Source: Nipponacmea schrenckii (taxonomy: Eukaryota; Mollusca; Gastropoda; Lottiidae). From it: a stretch of DNA of 64,000 nt. The stretch is from contig JAUJPP010000006.1 in NCBI GenBank assembly GCA_030562195.1, forward strand, positions 3,410,001 to 3,474,000. Reading direction: 5' to 3'. The notes beneath the pieces were generated by a model. The model saw only the letters and a list, made by a program, of their open reading frames with translations. It was not told the DNA's origin and did not search any database. The position numbers and the translations under genes were made by a program. Of this stretch, positions 34,231 to 46,333 are shown piece by piece. The first letter of the stretch is position 1. Each line of letters opens with the position of its first letter.

Positions 34231-35060
34231 CTCCATTCATTTCATTTTGCAAGTTCTATTAAAGTAATTAATTATCTATCTGTGTCCAGGTATTTCTAGA
34301 AAACGGTAGATTGTGAACCACAGGGATTTGAAGAAGATATTTATATATTAACATGTGTTAATTGTATGGTTTTAATTAGTTTAATTAATGTTTTGGCAGT
34401 ATTTTACCTGTAATTAAACACATTCTCATTATTTGTTAATTGATTACAGGTAACACAAATCTAATTCTATGTTTCAAGTTTGTTTCTGGCTTTCTTATTA
34501 ACTTGAACCCATTATAAAATGTAAGATTTTGGGCCATGACTTTAACCTCCCCTGGGAGTATGTTGTACAATTCTGTTTCTATAACAACCTTATACATTGA
34601 AATACATGTATTGATGGGAGTGAGATACATTTTGATAAAAACAGTGTGGAGGCAATATTTAGGAGGGTCAAGAAAGAAAATACTTTGTTTTAAAGGAATA
34701 ACTAATAAGGTTCACTTGCAATCGTCGTCTTACACTAAGGTTCTAACGTCATAGCAATAACAGACCTGAACTTAGTTGAACCCCTTAGTTGAAAAGTAGT
34801 TCGGGAAGTCACACCTTTACATGTCTCCTAATTATCCTTGTGTCCTGATCCTGGTAACTAGATCAGACTCGTTCTTATATGTTACCATCCTTTCTACCAG
34901 CAGATCCATGGCCAGACCTCTTAGCATTGATATTTCCTGGATTATTTGTACCCATATATAGGTGGGTGGACTCGAATTATGAGAAAGATGACTCAAGTTC
35001 ATCGGTAGTAAAATGTAACAAAGCAAAGGAGGTCATGAAAATGTATAACATCTCTTATAA
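34231..35060. other. non-coding, dispersed repeat and SINE piece
   Basis: 34795-34880 repeats 25063-25160 (GTCTCCTAATTATCCTTGTG). 34885-35010 is a diverged relative of the SINE body at 41060-41225. No exon seen. Confidence 0.55.
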
Positions 35061-35445
35061 CAACTAATACTTGTGACCTAGGCCAGTGCTTCTATAGGAG
35101 AGTATCTCTTATAACAACTAATACTTGTGACCCAGGCCAGTGCTTCTATAGGAGAGTATCTCTTATAACACCTAATACTTGTGACCTAGGCCAGTGCTAC
35201 AATAGGAAAGTATCTCTTATAACACCTAATACTTTTGACCTAGGCCAGTGCTTCTATAGGAGAGTATCTCTTATAACATCTAATACTTGTGACCTAGGCC
35301 AGTGCTTCTATAGGAGAGTATCTCTTATAACACCTAATACTTGTGACCTAGGCCAGTGCTTCTATAGGAGAGTATCTCTTATAACACCTGATACTTGTGA
35401 CCTAGGCCAGTGCTTCTATAGGAGAGTGTATCTTATAACACCCTA
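35060..35445 (+). repeat. 54-bp tandem repeat, about 7 units
   Basis: TAATACTTGTGACCTAGGCC followed by AGTGCTTCTATAGGAGAGTA and TCTCTTATAACACC. Confidence 0.92.
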
Positions 35446-36309
35446 CCTAACTGTGCTATAGAGTCTCTCAACAATGCAACTTGACATTATTCTGTTTCTA
35501 ACACACCTGTATAAATCAAATATTCTTGTTTTAAAAATCATTTCCTGCCCGAAAAAATTCTTTATTTATTTACTATGCTCCATTAGAACTTGATACAGCT
35601 GTACACTTTTATTCTTTCAATATATTTGTGTTATGTGCGGTAGTGGTCTGCTTTTTATGAATATTAGAATAATATTACACATTGTTCATTCCTTTTGAAT
35701 TATCAGGTAATAAGCAATAGGGCTAAAATGATTTTCTTTAGCATTTTTTAAAATTTAAAGAAGTCCATCAAAATTAAAAACAACCAAACTGTGCTCACTT
35801 ATTAAGTATGTTGCATGTTGAGAGTATATATAATAGTCTAATGACTAAATTGTTTGATTTATGACAAAATAAAAAAAAATGTAGTCATATATCAAATATA
35901 TCCTTAAAAAAAACAAAAAAACATTTAGGTATCATATATACGAAGCAAATGCATTTAATATGCTACTATACCAACAAATAATAAAAAAAGGAAATGAAAA
36001 TAAACAGAGAATTGACATGATAAAATATTGTCTTACCCCATGTTCATCTCGAACTGGTTGCTGTTCGTCAGAATTATCCCAGCGCATTTTAAAAAAACTG
36101 GTCTTGTATTAGTTCCAAGACCAGATGTGACTTGCCGGCAGTATTCTTTGATTCATGCAACACAATATTATAGAACTAGATTCCATGTGGAACCGGTGAA
36201 AAGAAATGCCAACACCAGGTAGTTCCTGTTTTACACCATAATCTTAGTTAAAGATGGCATTACAACTATGTTGTCTGATAATAGTATAAAGCCCAGTTCA
36301 CATACATCT
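35446..36309. other. AT-rich non-coding, nothing recognised
   Basis: No exon, RNA gene or repeat family that I can name. Confidence 0.5.
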
Positions 36310-37110
36310 CTCTAGGATAGTTACCAACAACTACCTAGCTTGTGATATTAGCATATGCAGGAACAGATTGTTAGCTTGTCATACCAACAACTACTTAGGA
36401 AGCAATCATTAACTTGTCATCTGCCTACAACTACTTAGTTTGTGATATCAGTTAGCAAGAGCAAATGTTAACTTGTCATCTACCAACAACTTCTTAGTTT
36501 GTGATATCAGTTAGAACGAGCAAATGTTAACTTGTCATCTACCAACAACTTCTTAGTTTGTGATATCAGTTAGAACGAGCAAATGTTAACTTGTCATCTA
36601 CCAACAACTACTTAGTTTGTGATATCAGTTAGCAAGAGCAAATGTTAACTTGTCATCTACCAACAACTACTTAGTTTGTGATATCAGTTAGCAAGAGCAA
36701 ATGTTAACTTGTCATCTATCAACAACTACTTAGTTTGTGATATCAGTTAGCAAGAGCAAATGTTAACTTGTCATCTACCAACAACTTCTTAGTTTGTGAT
36801 ATCAGTTAGCAAGAGCAAATGTTAACTTGTCATCTACCAACAACTTCTTAGTTTGTGATATCAGTTAGAAAGAGCAAATGTTAACTTGTCATCTACCAAC
36901 AACTACTTAGTTTGTGATATCAGTTAGAAAGAGCAAATGTTAACTTGTCATCTACCAACAACTACTTAGTTTGTGATATCAGTTAGCAAGAGCAAATGTT
37001 AACCTGTCATCTACCAACAACTTCTTAGTTTGTGATATCAGTTAGAAAGAGCAAATGTTAACTTGTCATCTACCAACAACTACCTTATAGTTTGGGATAT
37101 CAGCATCGGC
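36310..37110 (+). repeat. 59-bp satellite, about 13 units
   Basis: Unit starts for example at 36438 and 36497. Core GTTTGTGATATCAGTTAGCA followed by AGAGCAAATGTTAACTTGTC. Confidence 0.93.
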
Positions 37111-37789
37111 TGGAAGAGAACGCTAATTTGTCATCTACAAACAAAAACCTTGTGAAGTGTATAAAAATTTGTTCATTTAACTAGGAAAGATAAAAAAGAA
37201 AATAATTATCTATCATAATAGACTAGCCAAACACATGCTTCTAAAAAATCTTACTAAAATCTAACTGTGAACTCTCTGTCAACAAACTCGGAAACAGAGT
37301 AGCATCACATGTTTCAAAAATTAAGCATTGCTGCCTAAAGAGCAACAACTCTCCCCCCCACCTATTCTAATTGATGTTAAACAATCATCTAGTGAAATGA
37401 AATGACATGAACAGAGTTTTACATCCTACTTCTCTGCATCTAATAGGCTAATGAAGACAGAAATTATTTAGTGAAATTAAAGTGTAAAACATATCAATCA
37501 AACAGTGAAAATAATGATAAATATGGATGGTATTTTGAGTTGAGTTGATATTGTGAATTACACTGTCTCTTATCTTGTATTTAATTCTGACATTTATATA
37601 TATATAATCTTAGACTAGAATCAAGCCTGATCTACACCACACTGTTATTGTTCTGTCAAACAAACAGTTAGTTTGAATACAGCAAACAGTATCTTGGTGC
37701 ATATAAAAGTAGAGGTGTGTGAGCTGACACTTGGACTGACTCCCAGAAGCACTGGAAGAGGAAGCAGGACTTTTTATAAGAAAGATTTG
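37111..37789. other. non-coding, nothing recognised
   Basis: Contains a short (TA)n near 37596-37608. No supported exon. Confidence 0.45.
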
Positions 37790-37955
37790 AAACTTATGGT
37801 ACCTAATTGCTTAGCAGATGACAATCAACTTGCTACTGAGGTATTCCATTGTCCTAGCATACAACAGTCCAATTTGCTACTGATTGAGCTAATCCATTGT
37901 CCAAGTAGATGATAATCCAACTCTCTACCGACTAAGCTATTTCATTGACACAAAA
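37790..37955 (-). repeat. tRNA-A-box-like repeat, related to 11302-11640
   Basis: The minus strand reads AGCTTAGTCGGTAGAGAGTT, close to a tRNA A box, followed by two or three copies of the unit that forms the tandem array at 11302-11640. Confidence 0.55.
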
Positions 37956-38329
37956 AATAGTGTTTTAACTCAGCATTGATCTGCTTTTCTGTGTTAGGTC
38001 TATTTGAGCCTAGGTTGCACCACTTTTTAGGTATAAATTTTCTCATTTTTATTGGCAAGGGTCAAGCTTAAAATTTTTGTCACAAAAACACATACCATGG
38101 TTGGTCCCTTTAATGTGACTTCTGTCATGTTTTTCTATGTTTAATAAGAAATTCCCTGAAGCTATTCCCTATTTAAGATATCACATTACTACTTCAACTG
38201 TACTGGATTGTGCAATACCCAGAAGAGACTTGTAAGATTATTAAAGATTCTTATGTATATATATGGCAAAGTCAACAGCCCTGATAAAGACCAAAGTAGA
38301 AACTTATATCCAGGAATATAATATTCTGA

Positions 38330-38413
38330 ATAGAACTTAACAATTATAGCTAAAGGAATAGAACTTAACAATTATAGCTAAAGGAATAGAACTTAACAAT
38401 TATAGCTAAAGGG
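38330..38413 (+). repeat. 28-bp tandem repeat, 3 units
   Basis: AATAGAACTTAACAATTATA followed by GCTAAAGG, three times and nearly identical. Confidence 0.9.
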
Positions 38414-38869
38414 GGGCTTTAATCCTATTTGCATTATGTGTTGTGTTGATTTCTGTTCATATTGGCATAACAAAGTATCACCTTAGGGACAATCCCAGAT
38501 TTGGTATTCAATATAAGATTTGTTGTTTGTTTTGCATGTTGAGCAGCAATGATGGGTAAGGCACCATGCAGAATATGCTTACTCTTTTCAACACTTTAAT
38601 ATTGATAAAATAAGGGTATCTTTTAGATAGAATAAGGGTATCTTGGACCTCAGCTTAGGGTATCTTTAAGCTGAGATGAAGGTAAAAGTAAAACAGGCGT
38701 AGTTCTTCATCTAGATCGTGTTGGCCTTGCCAAATTATATTACCAACTCTTATACTTTACTACAAGTTGTTATCTACCCTCGTCTTTTTCTGTCCTTTAC
38801 TTTGCCAAGTTACCTGATTTCAAATACATAACTCACATCATCTGACATTTTTATACGCCCACATAGAAT

Positions 38870-40620
38870 TGTTGTCGCCCCTGTCCGTCGGTCCGTCGGT
38901 CCGTCGGTCCGTTGGTCCGTCTGTCAACAATTGTTTGTGGACACTGTAGAGACTACAGTTTTTATTGGAATTTCTTGAAACTTGGTATACTTGTTTATAA
39001 TCACTCAAGGAAGAACCCTATCGATTTTGGTATGATTTCGAAAAAAATTCCTGGAATTCTTGGACTTTGAATTTCAAATTGTTCTGTTTGTAAACAAAAG
39101 CTTGTGGACACTGTAGAGACTCCATTTCTTTATGAATCTTTTTGTAACTTGGTATATTTGTTTATTACCATCCAAGGAAGACCCCTATTGATTTTGATAT
39201 GATTCTGAAAAAAATTCCTGGAATTCTGGAACTTGGAATTTCGAATGTACTGTTTCTCATCCGTCTGTCAACAATTGTTTGTGGACACTGTAGAGACTAC
39301 AGTTTTTATTGGATCTTCTTGAAACTTGGTATACTTGTTTATAATCACTCAAGGAAGAACCCTATCGATTTTGGTATGATTTCGAAAAAAATTCCTGGAA
39401 TTCTTGGACTTTGAATTTCAAATTGTTCTGTTTGTAAACAAAAGCTTGTGGACACTGTAGAGACTCCATTTCTTTATGAATCTTTTTGTAACTTGGTATA
39501 TTTGTTTATTACCATCCAAGGAAGACCCCTATTGATTTTGATATGATTCTGAAAAAAATTCCTGGAATTCTGGAACTTGGAATTTCGAATGTACTGTTTC
39601 TCATCCGTCTGTCAACAATTGTTTGTGGACACTGTAGAGACTACAGTTTTTATTGGAATTTCTTGAAACTTGGTATACTTGTTTATAATCACTCAAGGAA
39701 GAACCCTATCGATTTTGGTATGATTTCGAAAAAAATTCCTGGAATTCTTGGACTTTGAATTTCAAATTGTTCTGTTTGTAAACAAAAGCTTGTGGACACT
39801 GTAGAGACTCCATTTCTTTATGAATCTTTTTGTAACTTGGTATATATTGTTTATTACCATCCAAGGAAGACCCCTATTGATTTTGATATGATTCTGAAAA
39901 AAATTCCTGGAATTCTGGAACTTGGAATTTCGAATGTACTGTTTCTCATCCGTCTGTCAACAATTGTTTGTGGACACTGTAGAGACTACAGTTTTTATTG
40001 GATCTTCTTGAAACTTGGTATACATGTTTATTACCATTCAACGAAGACCCCTATCGATTTTGGTATGATTCCGAAAAAAATTCCTGGAATTCTTGAACTT
40101 TGAATTTCAAATTCCGTCGGTCCGTCGGTCCGTTGGTCCGTCTGTCAACAATTGTTTGTGGACACTGTAGAGACTACAGTTTTTATTGGAATTTCTTGAA
40201 ACTTGGTTATACTTGTTTATAATCACTCAAGGAAGAACCCTATCGATTTTGGTATGATTTCGAAAAAAATTCCTGGAATTCTTGGACTTTGAATTTCAAA
40301 TTGTTCTGTTTGTAAACAAAAGCTTGTGGACACTGTAGAGACTCCATTTCTTTATGAATCTTTTTGTAACTTGGTATATTTGTTTATTACCATCCAAGGA
40401 AGACCCCTATTGATTTTGATATGATTCTGAAAAAAATTCCTGGAATACATCCAAGGAAGACCCCTATTGATTTTGATATGATTCTGAAAAAAATTCCTGG
40501 AATTCTGGAACTTGGAATTTCGAATGTACTGTTTCTCATCCGTCTGTCAACAATTGTTTGTGGACACTGTAGAGGACTACAGTTTTTATTGGATCTTCTG
40601 AATGCAATACAATATAGTTA
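38870..40620 (+). repeat. about 344-bp higher-order tandem repeat
   Basis: Begins with GTCCGTCG copies. Each unit has two related halves starting GTGGACACTGTAGAGACT and containing CTTGGTATACTTGTTTAT and AAAAAAATTCCTGGAATTCT. Unit starts near 38930, 39267, 39611, 39957 and 40143. Short frames with a shared KKIPGIL phrase are read-through. Confidence 0.92.
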
Positions 40621-40737
40621 ACTTCCAAGTTCCTTGTAAATCAGGAACCAGCTGTAATTGGACTTTTACTTTTACAATCAAAGCTATCAGTGGGCGTATG
40701 TTACCTTGCCTGGCAAGCTATCTTGTTTTCATTTTTT

Positions 40738-41022
40738 ACTGAATACTGTAGTAGTGAAATACTGTAGTAGTGAAATACTGTAGTAGTGAAATACTGTAGT
40801 AGTGAAATACTGTAGTAGTGAAATACTGTAGTAGTGAAATACTGTAGTAGTGAAATACTGTAGTAGTGAAATACTGTAGTAGTGAAATACTGTAGTAGTG
40901 AAATACTGTAGTAGTGAAATACTGTAGTAGTGAAATACTGTAGTAGTGAAATACTGTAGTAGTGAAATACTGTAGTAGTGAAATACTGTAGTAGTGAAAT
41001 ACTGTAGTAGTGAAATACTATA
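40738..41022 (+). repeat. 16-bp minisatellite, about 18 units
   Basis: GAAATACTGTAGTAGT, almost perfectly conserved. Confidence 0.97.
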
Positions 41023-41059
41023 CTATAGAAAAAGAAAGAAACAACTATATGTTACAAGG

Positions 41060-41325
41060 ACAACAATTTAGGTTGGCAGGGATCCTTTCCACCAGCTGGT
41101 CCTTGGCCAAACTTCTTGACATTGATCTTTCCCGGATTATCCGTACCCATTTACTGGATGTACTGGAATGAGTGAAGATGACTTATTCAAGGTCATTGAA
41201 CTTTCACCTGACTATCGAGATTCGAACTCATGTCCGACATTTTCAACGTATCCAATTAAATGATATCATGACGTAAAGAATCAACGCTCTAACTGCTGTG
41301 CTTTAGAACCCCAGAACTATGATAA
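41060..41325 (-). repeat. tRNA-derived SINE
   Basis: Read on the minus strand, the head (about 41311-41220) has GCACAGCAGTTAGAGCGT as A box and GAGTTCGAATCTCGA as B box, with an insert between them. The body follows with AAATGGGTACGGATAATCC and GGCCAAGGACCAGCTGGTGG. Relatives lie at 27885-28030 and 34885-35010. The intact internal promoter boxes mark the tRNA origin. Confidence 0.7.
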
Positions 41326-43260
41326 AGAACTTAGAAATGTTATATTATCGTTCATCGATAGGTGGTTAATCTAAGATGTATTTATATTTAAATTTGTCGC
41401 ATTGTGCAAGACATTCTTTTATACCAAAATATTATTATTAGCATCCCGATGTAAGAAAATTTTTAGAATTAATGAAATGCAATGATCAAACTTGAGCATA
41501 CAAGATTTGTCAAGCAGTGAGCACCTCAGGGATTGGGTCTATCTCACCAGTGAGGTGTAGAATCCCTTTTGTAAATGTTAATATTGTTCAAATACTTAAA
41601 TTGAAAAGAAATGTTCATCAGAGATGTCAGTTGAACATGGTTGGTTGTTCATGGTTTAACAAATACTATCCCTTTATTCAAATTGGAATCGAAATTGAAA
41701 AAAGTCTTTTTTGTTGTGTGTATAGGGACATTTTAATTTTCAATCAGTAGTTTTTGTGATTATATATAACAGCAGAACTATGAGAAACTATTATAGTGTT
41801 GTCAGTGAACAATTAATTTAATAGAATATTGGAATGGACCCACAAAAACTGACTGACTGAAAATTAAAATGGGTCCAATAAGATTCAATCATTGTTAAAT
41901 AAAAAAGAACATTGTAGTCACCTGTAAGATATAAGATGGTGAAAACAGACAGTAATAATTTACTCATTGTTCAAGGGAAGAATGTGTTCAACTTTGATCA
42001 TCATGGTTTGAATATAGACTACCTTATATCTTAAACAATCACACATTTGGTAAATTTCTATGTCTTTTTTTTATATCAGACCTCTGTTTTATCTTTAAAT
42101 TGTTCCATATGGTTCTTCCATTCCACTTTTTTGCCAGGACTGATTTGGTACCTGGGCTCTTCATTTTTCCCTGTGCTAACTCAACCCACAGAGTCGGAGA
42201 ATGTATTTCTTTTTTCCAAGGCGCCAAAATCCCAAGTAAAATGTTCATCTTTTTGTTTTTGTAAATTAATCAATGTTTGTAATGGTTTTGAGAAAGGTCT
42301 GTGGGTGGGGTTTAATTCTTATAACTCAGGCCCAAGCCCAGGCCCAGCCCACCCCACTTAACCTCACCCTAACCATAGGGCTGTTTCCTGTTCTTCCAGT
42401 AGTTAGACTTTTGATTCATCCAGACATCAAAAGCCAATGAAAGATGACGCCTCAGACCAAAGGCATAGTAAGCAACCATTTTCATAAGCAAGGGACCCAG
42501 CCATCAGTGCACTCTAACGCACCTCACCCTAACTATAGGGTTGATTCCTGTTCTTCCAGTAGATAGATGTTTGATTCATTCTACACTAAATCCAATGAAA
42601 GATGATGTCTCAGTCTCATACCAAAAGCATAACTAGGAACAACTGTTGCCTACACATGCATGAAATATTATGAAATAAATTTAGTTAATTTCAGAGACTT
42701 TGATCCAAATTTAGTTGGAAATGTTAAGATGCAGTACAATCTAATCCATTTGTTTTCGCCCACCATAAATGTAATGTAAGCCATGCATGAAATCTCTTTA
42801 GCTTAAATGGCTTGGAAAATAAGAAAATGAAAGTAAAAGTACAGGAGAAAATTGGCTTCAGAAAAGATTTCTATTAAGAATGCCTTTGATTAAACTGAAG
42901 CTAGTCAGTTATTGTAGATAAAGATAAAGAAGAATTTGGCCTTGTATAAGTTATTAAATGATATAACTGTTCGACATCTGGCTTCTCTCTGAAAGTAGAG
43001 GTATTTCCTGGGAATTCCCCTCTGATATCTAATCTATTCTGTTGCCAAATTTGGCTCCCTGATGATCATAGCATGAGACTTCGCCGCCTACACTCTCTAT
43101 AGACTATTGAACTGCCAGACATCTGTCCAGCACAGCCCAGTTCATGATAGATAAGGGAGATAACTCTTCATAATCATTTGACCACATTTATGTCTGTTGC
43201 TGTTCAATAAGATTCAAAGGACATTTCTGATGTGAGGAGCACATATATAATACAAGATAT
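41326..43260. other. non-coding with one tandem duplication
   Basis: 42350-42470 and 42520-42640 are diverged copies (CCTCACCCTAAC, then CCTGTTCTTCCAGTAG). No supported exon. Confidence 0.5.
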
Positions 43261-43261
43261 G

Positions 43262-43960
43262 TATTTAACACACTTCTTTAATACATAGGTACATAACGTT
43301 TCAACACAAGTTACACACTTCTTTAATACATGGGTACATAACGCTTCAACACAAGTTACACTTCTTTAATACATGAGTACATAGCATTTCAACAAAAGTT
43401 ACACACTTCTTTAAAACATGGGTACATAACATTTCAACACAAGTTACACTTCTTTAATACATGAGTACATAGCATTTCAACAAAAGTTACACACTTCTTT
43501 AATACATGGATCTTTAACGTTTCAACACAAGTAACACACTTCTTTAATACATGGGTACATAACGCTTCAACACAAGTTACACACTTCTTTAATACATGGG
43601 TACATAACGCTTCAACACAAGTTACACACTTCTTTAATACATGGGTACATAACGCTTCAACACAAGTTACACACTTCTTTAATACATGGGTACATAATGT
43701 TTCAACACAAGTTTCACACTTCTTTAATACATGGGTATATAACATGTCAACACAAGTTACACACTATTTTAATACATGGGTACATAACGTTTCAATACAA
43801 GTTACTCACTTCTTTAATACATAGATACATAACGTTTCAACACAAGTTTCACACTTCTTTAATACATGGGTATATAACGTTTCAACACAAGTTTCACACT
43901 TCTTTAATACATGGGTATATAACATGTCAACACAAGTTACACACTATTTTAAACTCTTTG
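43262..43960 (+). repeat. 45-bp satellite, about 15 units
   Basis: CACTTCTTTAATACATGGGT followed by ACATAACGCTTCAACACAAG and TTACA. The period is a multiple of three, so long frames such as 43434-43745 (minus) arise without being genes. It ends 58 bases before the first ZIP13-like exon. Confidence 0.93.
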
Positions 43961-44018
43961 AACTCCCTAAACATGTTATAATTTTTTGTGATGAACAAAT
44001 GTAATTGTTTATTTTCAG

Positions 44019-44406
44019 ATGCTGCGGCTAGATTAAAACTATTATTAAGTTTTGCCGTTGGTGCTCTATTGGGTGATGTCTTTCTTCATTTACTTCCTGA
44101 AGCTTGGGCACATCTTGATAAAGGTAAGACTTTGATCAGTTCCTTATAATATGCAAGAAAGAATTATTAAAATATTGCCAGTTGTTTCATACTGTTCATT
44201 GTTGATGCTCACCCCATTAACCCATTGGGTGCAGAAAAGAGAATGTTTTGAATTCTAAATTGAGTTTGATTTGAATGATTTTAATACTCTTTCTAGAAAG
44301 TGGTACAGACGCCTACACGAGTATAGGATTATGGGTAATAACAGGTATATTGATGTTTTTAATCATCGAGAAAATCTTCGGAGATAAAGATGATGAGAGC
44401 TCAGAG
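44019..44406 (+). CDS. SLC39A13: zinc transporter ZIP13-like, two internal exons
   Basis: Exons 44019-44123 and 44297-44406, with AG/GT borders and matching phases. The first encodes a membrane helix with GALLGDVFLHLLPEAWAHLD, in which H and the LLPEA motif are the ZIP-family metal-pathway signature of ZIP13. The second encodes GLWVITGILMFLIIEKIFGD, the next helix. By family this is a zinc exporter to the cytosol from Golgi, ER or vesicles. The N-terminal and C-terminal exons (including the HEIPHE-containing helix) are not found; to the right follow 7 kb of repeats and a gap. The exons lie between BIN3 exons because of the scaffold order. ZIP7 is a less likely alternative. Confidence 0.82.
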
Positions 44407-44417
44407 GTTAGTTTATT

Positions 44418-44492
44418 GCGTGGCAAATAAAATTTGTCACGCTTTGTTTTCGTTCGGATTATTTTTTGCAGTGCGTTCTTCGAACGCACTGC
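44418..44492 (+). other. two adjacent hairpins
   Basis: 44418-44442: GCGTGGCAAA paired with TTTGTCACGC (one G-T wobble). 44468-44492: perfect 11-bp stem GCAGTGCGTTC/GAACGCACTGC with loop TTC. They begin 12 bases after the ZIP13-like donor and seem to mark the left edge of the repeat block. Confidence 0.7.
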
Positions 44493-46110
44493 TTTGTTTT
44501 CGAAATGACTATTTTTTTTTTTTTTTTTGTCTTTTTCTGGTCACGCTCCCCAGCCATAACTGCAAATGTCTTACACAATCTGGCGTGATATTGTGACGTA
44601 ATCTAGTGCTCGTTGTTGTTTAAATGTAAAATGACGCATTTTTGTTTTACCGGAAATGACGTAGAACGTCACAAATTTTATTTTTGTTTACTAACTCACG
44701 GCTCGTTTTTTTATCTAATCTGGTTCGGACTTTTTTTATTTACTACTTATAACTTAGATTTACAGAATAGCAGTTTAAAAATTTTGAAATTTTTACTTTT
44801 GTTGCTGACTTTTGAATTTTAAAATTTAACACTTTTTCTAACTTCTGCAATTTTGATTAGATCGAAATCAAAATTTGCAGTTAGATAAACATTTTTCTTG
44901 TCAAGAAAAATCCGTTTTCAAAATTTTGACATCACTTCCGGTTTCGGCGTCATACGTCGCTAAACTTCGAATTTTCACTTCCGGAATTCTAAAGATATTT
45001 GAATTTTTTTTTTTGCAATTAGTTACTATTAACCTATAATGATTTTATAATTAACAAAAATTGAACCGGAAGTAACAGGTCAGTCGCCATCATTAAACCA
45101 CTTACTTTTGTAAAGTGAAAAATTGGGCCTTAGGGGTTAATCGGACAATTGTTATTTTGATGTCTATGTAATCTTCAATCGATTGCTAAAAATTCTTAGG
45201 AAGCCGAATTTTGAATTTCGATTTAGCTTACCTTTCATTTCCGGTTCTTTTTTTTCACTCAGTGCCTAATTTTCCAACGTTCATATACCGTGACCTTGAC
45301 CTTTGGTGACCATGTGACCTGCACAAAAGTTGTTGCCTTTGTCGAGATCTATCCATTGATGTCTTCATTTGTGGTGTGCAATGTCAAATTCCGGTTTTAC
45401 AGCCATTTGAAAATTGCACTTTTTAACTTCGAAGAGCTCTGTCACGTGACCTAATTTACATACGTCAAAATTTCTTTTATGTCCTTATTACGCGTAATTT
45501 ATTCTTTCCAATGGTGTATAACACTTTATATTTTGATCAAAATTGCGCTTTTAAATATTAGAAAATTTTGTTCTTAGTTCTATATTAATTGTGCGTGATT
45601 TATGAAAAAGCACGTGTTTTTTTTTTTAAATTTACGTCTTATTTTTTCACAAAAATTGGTAGATGAGTAGACAAAAAATTATCATTAAAGATTCCGATAA
45701 AACATTTTCCAAAATTAGCCGGAAACGTCCGAAAATGACCAAAAAATGAAGAAAATCACAGAAATCGGAATTTTCGGATTAAATTTTTGCACAAACTTGC
45801 AATTTTTTTATTCCAGAGAATTAGTACCATCAATATCTTCATTTTGTATGTATGCCATATATGCAAATTCCTAACCGTTTGATCGCCATCTTGAAATATG
45901 CAAATTATTGGAAAAATACTACTCGTCCGCCATTTTTAATCCTATTTTTTCAGACTTGTTTTAAAATATAATTTGGATAATTATCTAGGTCCTCTAGTGG
46001 CATATTTTTCGATTTCAAATTTGTCTTTGGACCAGGTCCTGCCAAAGTTTTTCAAAACTGACTTCCGTCTGAAAGTTCATAACTTTTGAACTCTACCATA
46101 TGCATCCTTT

Positions 46111-46333
46111 TGATCTCAAAACAACATCATCAGAGAGGCACTGGACTGGAATCCCCAAGGGCATAGAAGACAAGGACGACCTTTACATAGCTTGAAAAGA
46201 ATAAGACTGAAAGAGCTAGGAAGGATTGGCAAGACCTGGAATGAAGCAAAAAGAACAGCTCATAATAGAGTGAGATGGAGAACGTCTGTAGCAGCCCTAT
46301 TCTCCGCAAGGAACGAAGAGGACTAACTTACTA
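46111..46333 (+). mobile_element. 5'-truncated LINE copy with 13-bp target duplication
   Basis: 46123-46326 reads as 67 codons and a stop, with ALDWNPQGHRRQGRPLHSLK near the start and W...R..VAALFSA at the end. This is the typical C-terminal tail of CR1/L2-type reverse transcriptase proteins. It is flanked by the direct repeat ATATGCATCCTTT at 46098-46110 and 46334-46346, consistent with target-primed insertion into the older repeat block. Confidence 0.78.

Noticed and set aside
33056..34299. Several frames of 184-398 codons on both strands
   Set aside because: They are the 25-bp satellite and the 500-N gap read through; the periodic protein is an artefact.
37673..37912. 79-codon frame
   Set aside because: Covers the tRNA-like repeat segment; no domain.
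39199..40621. Series of 66-103 codon frames with shared KKIPGIL phrases
   Set aside because: Read-through of the 344-bp tandem repeat.
41220..41325. Possible functional tRNA gene
   Set aside because: A- and B-box-like sequences are present, but an insert and poor pairing prevent a cloverleaf; better explained as a SINE head.
43434..43981. Repetitive Cys/His-containing frames resembling a repeat protein
   Set aside because: The 45-bp satellite period is divisible by three, so frames stay open by arithmetic; no start context, domain or splice sites.
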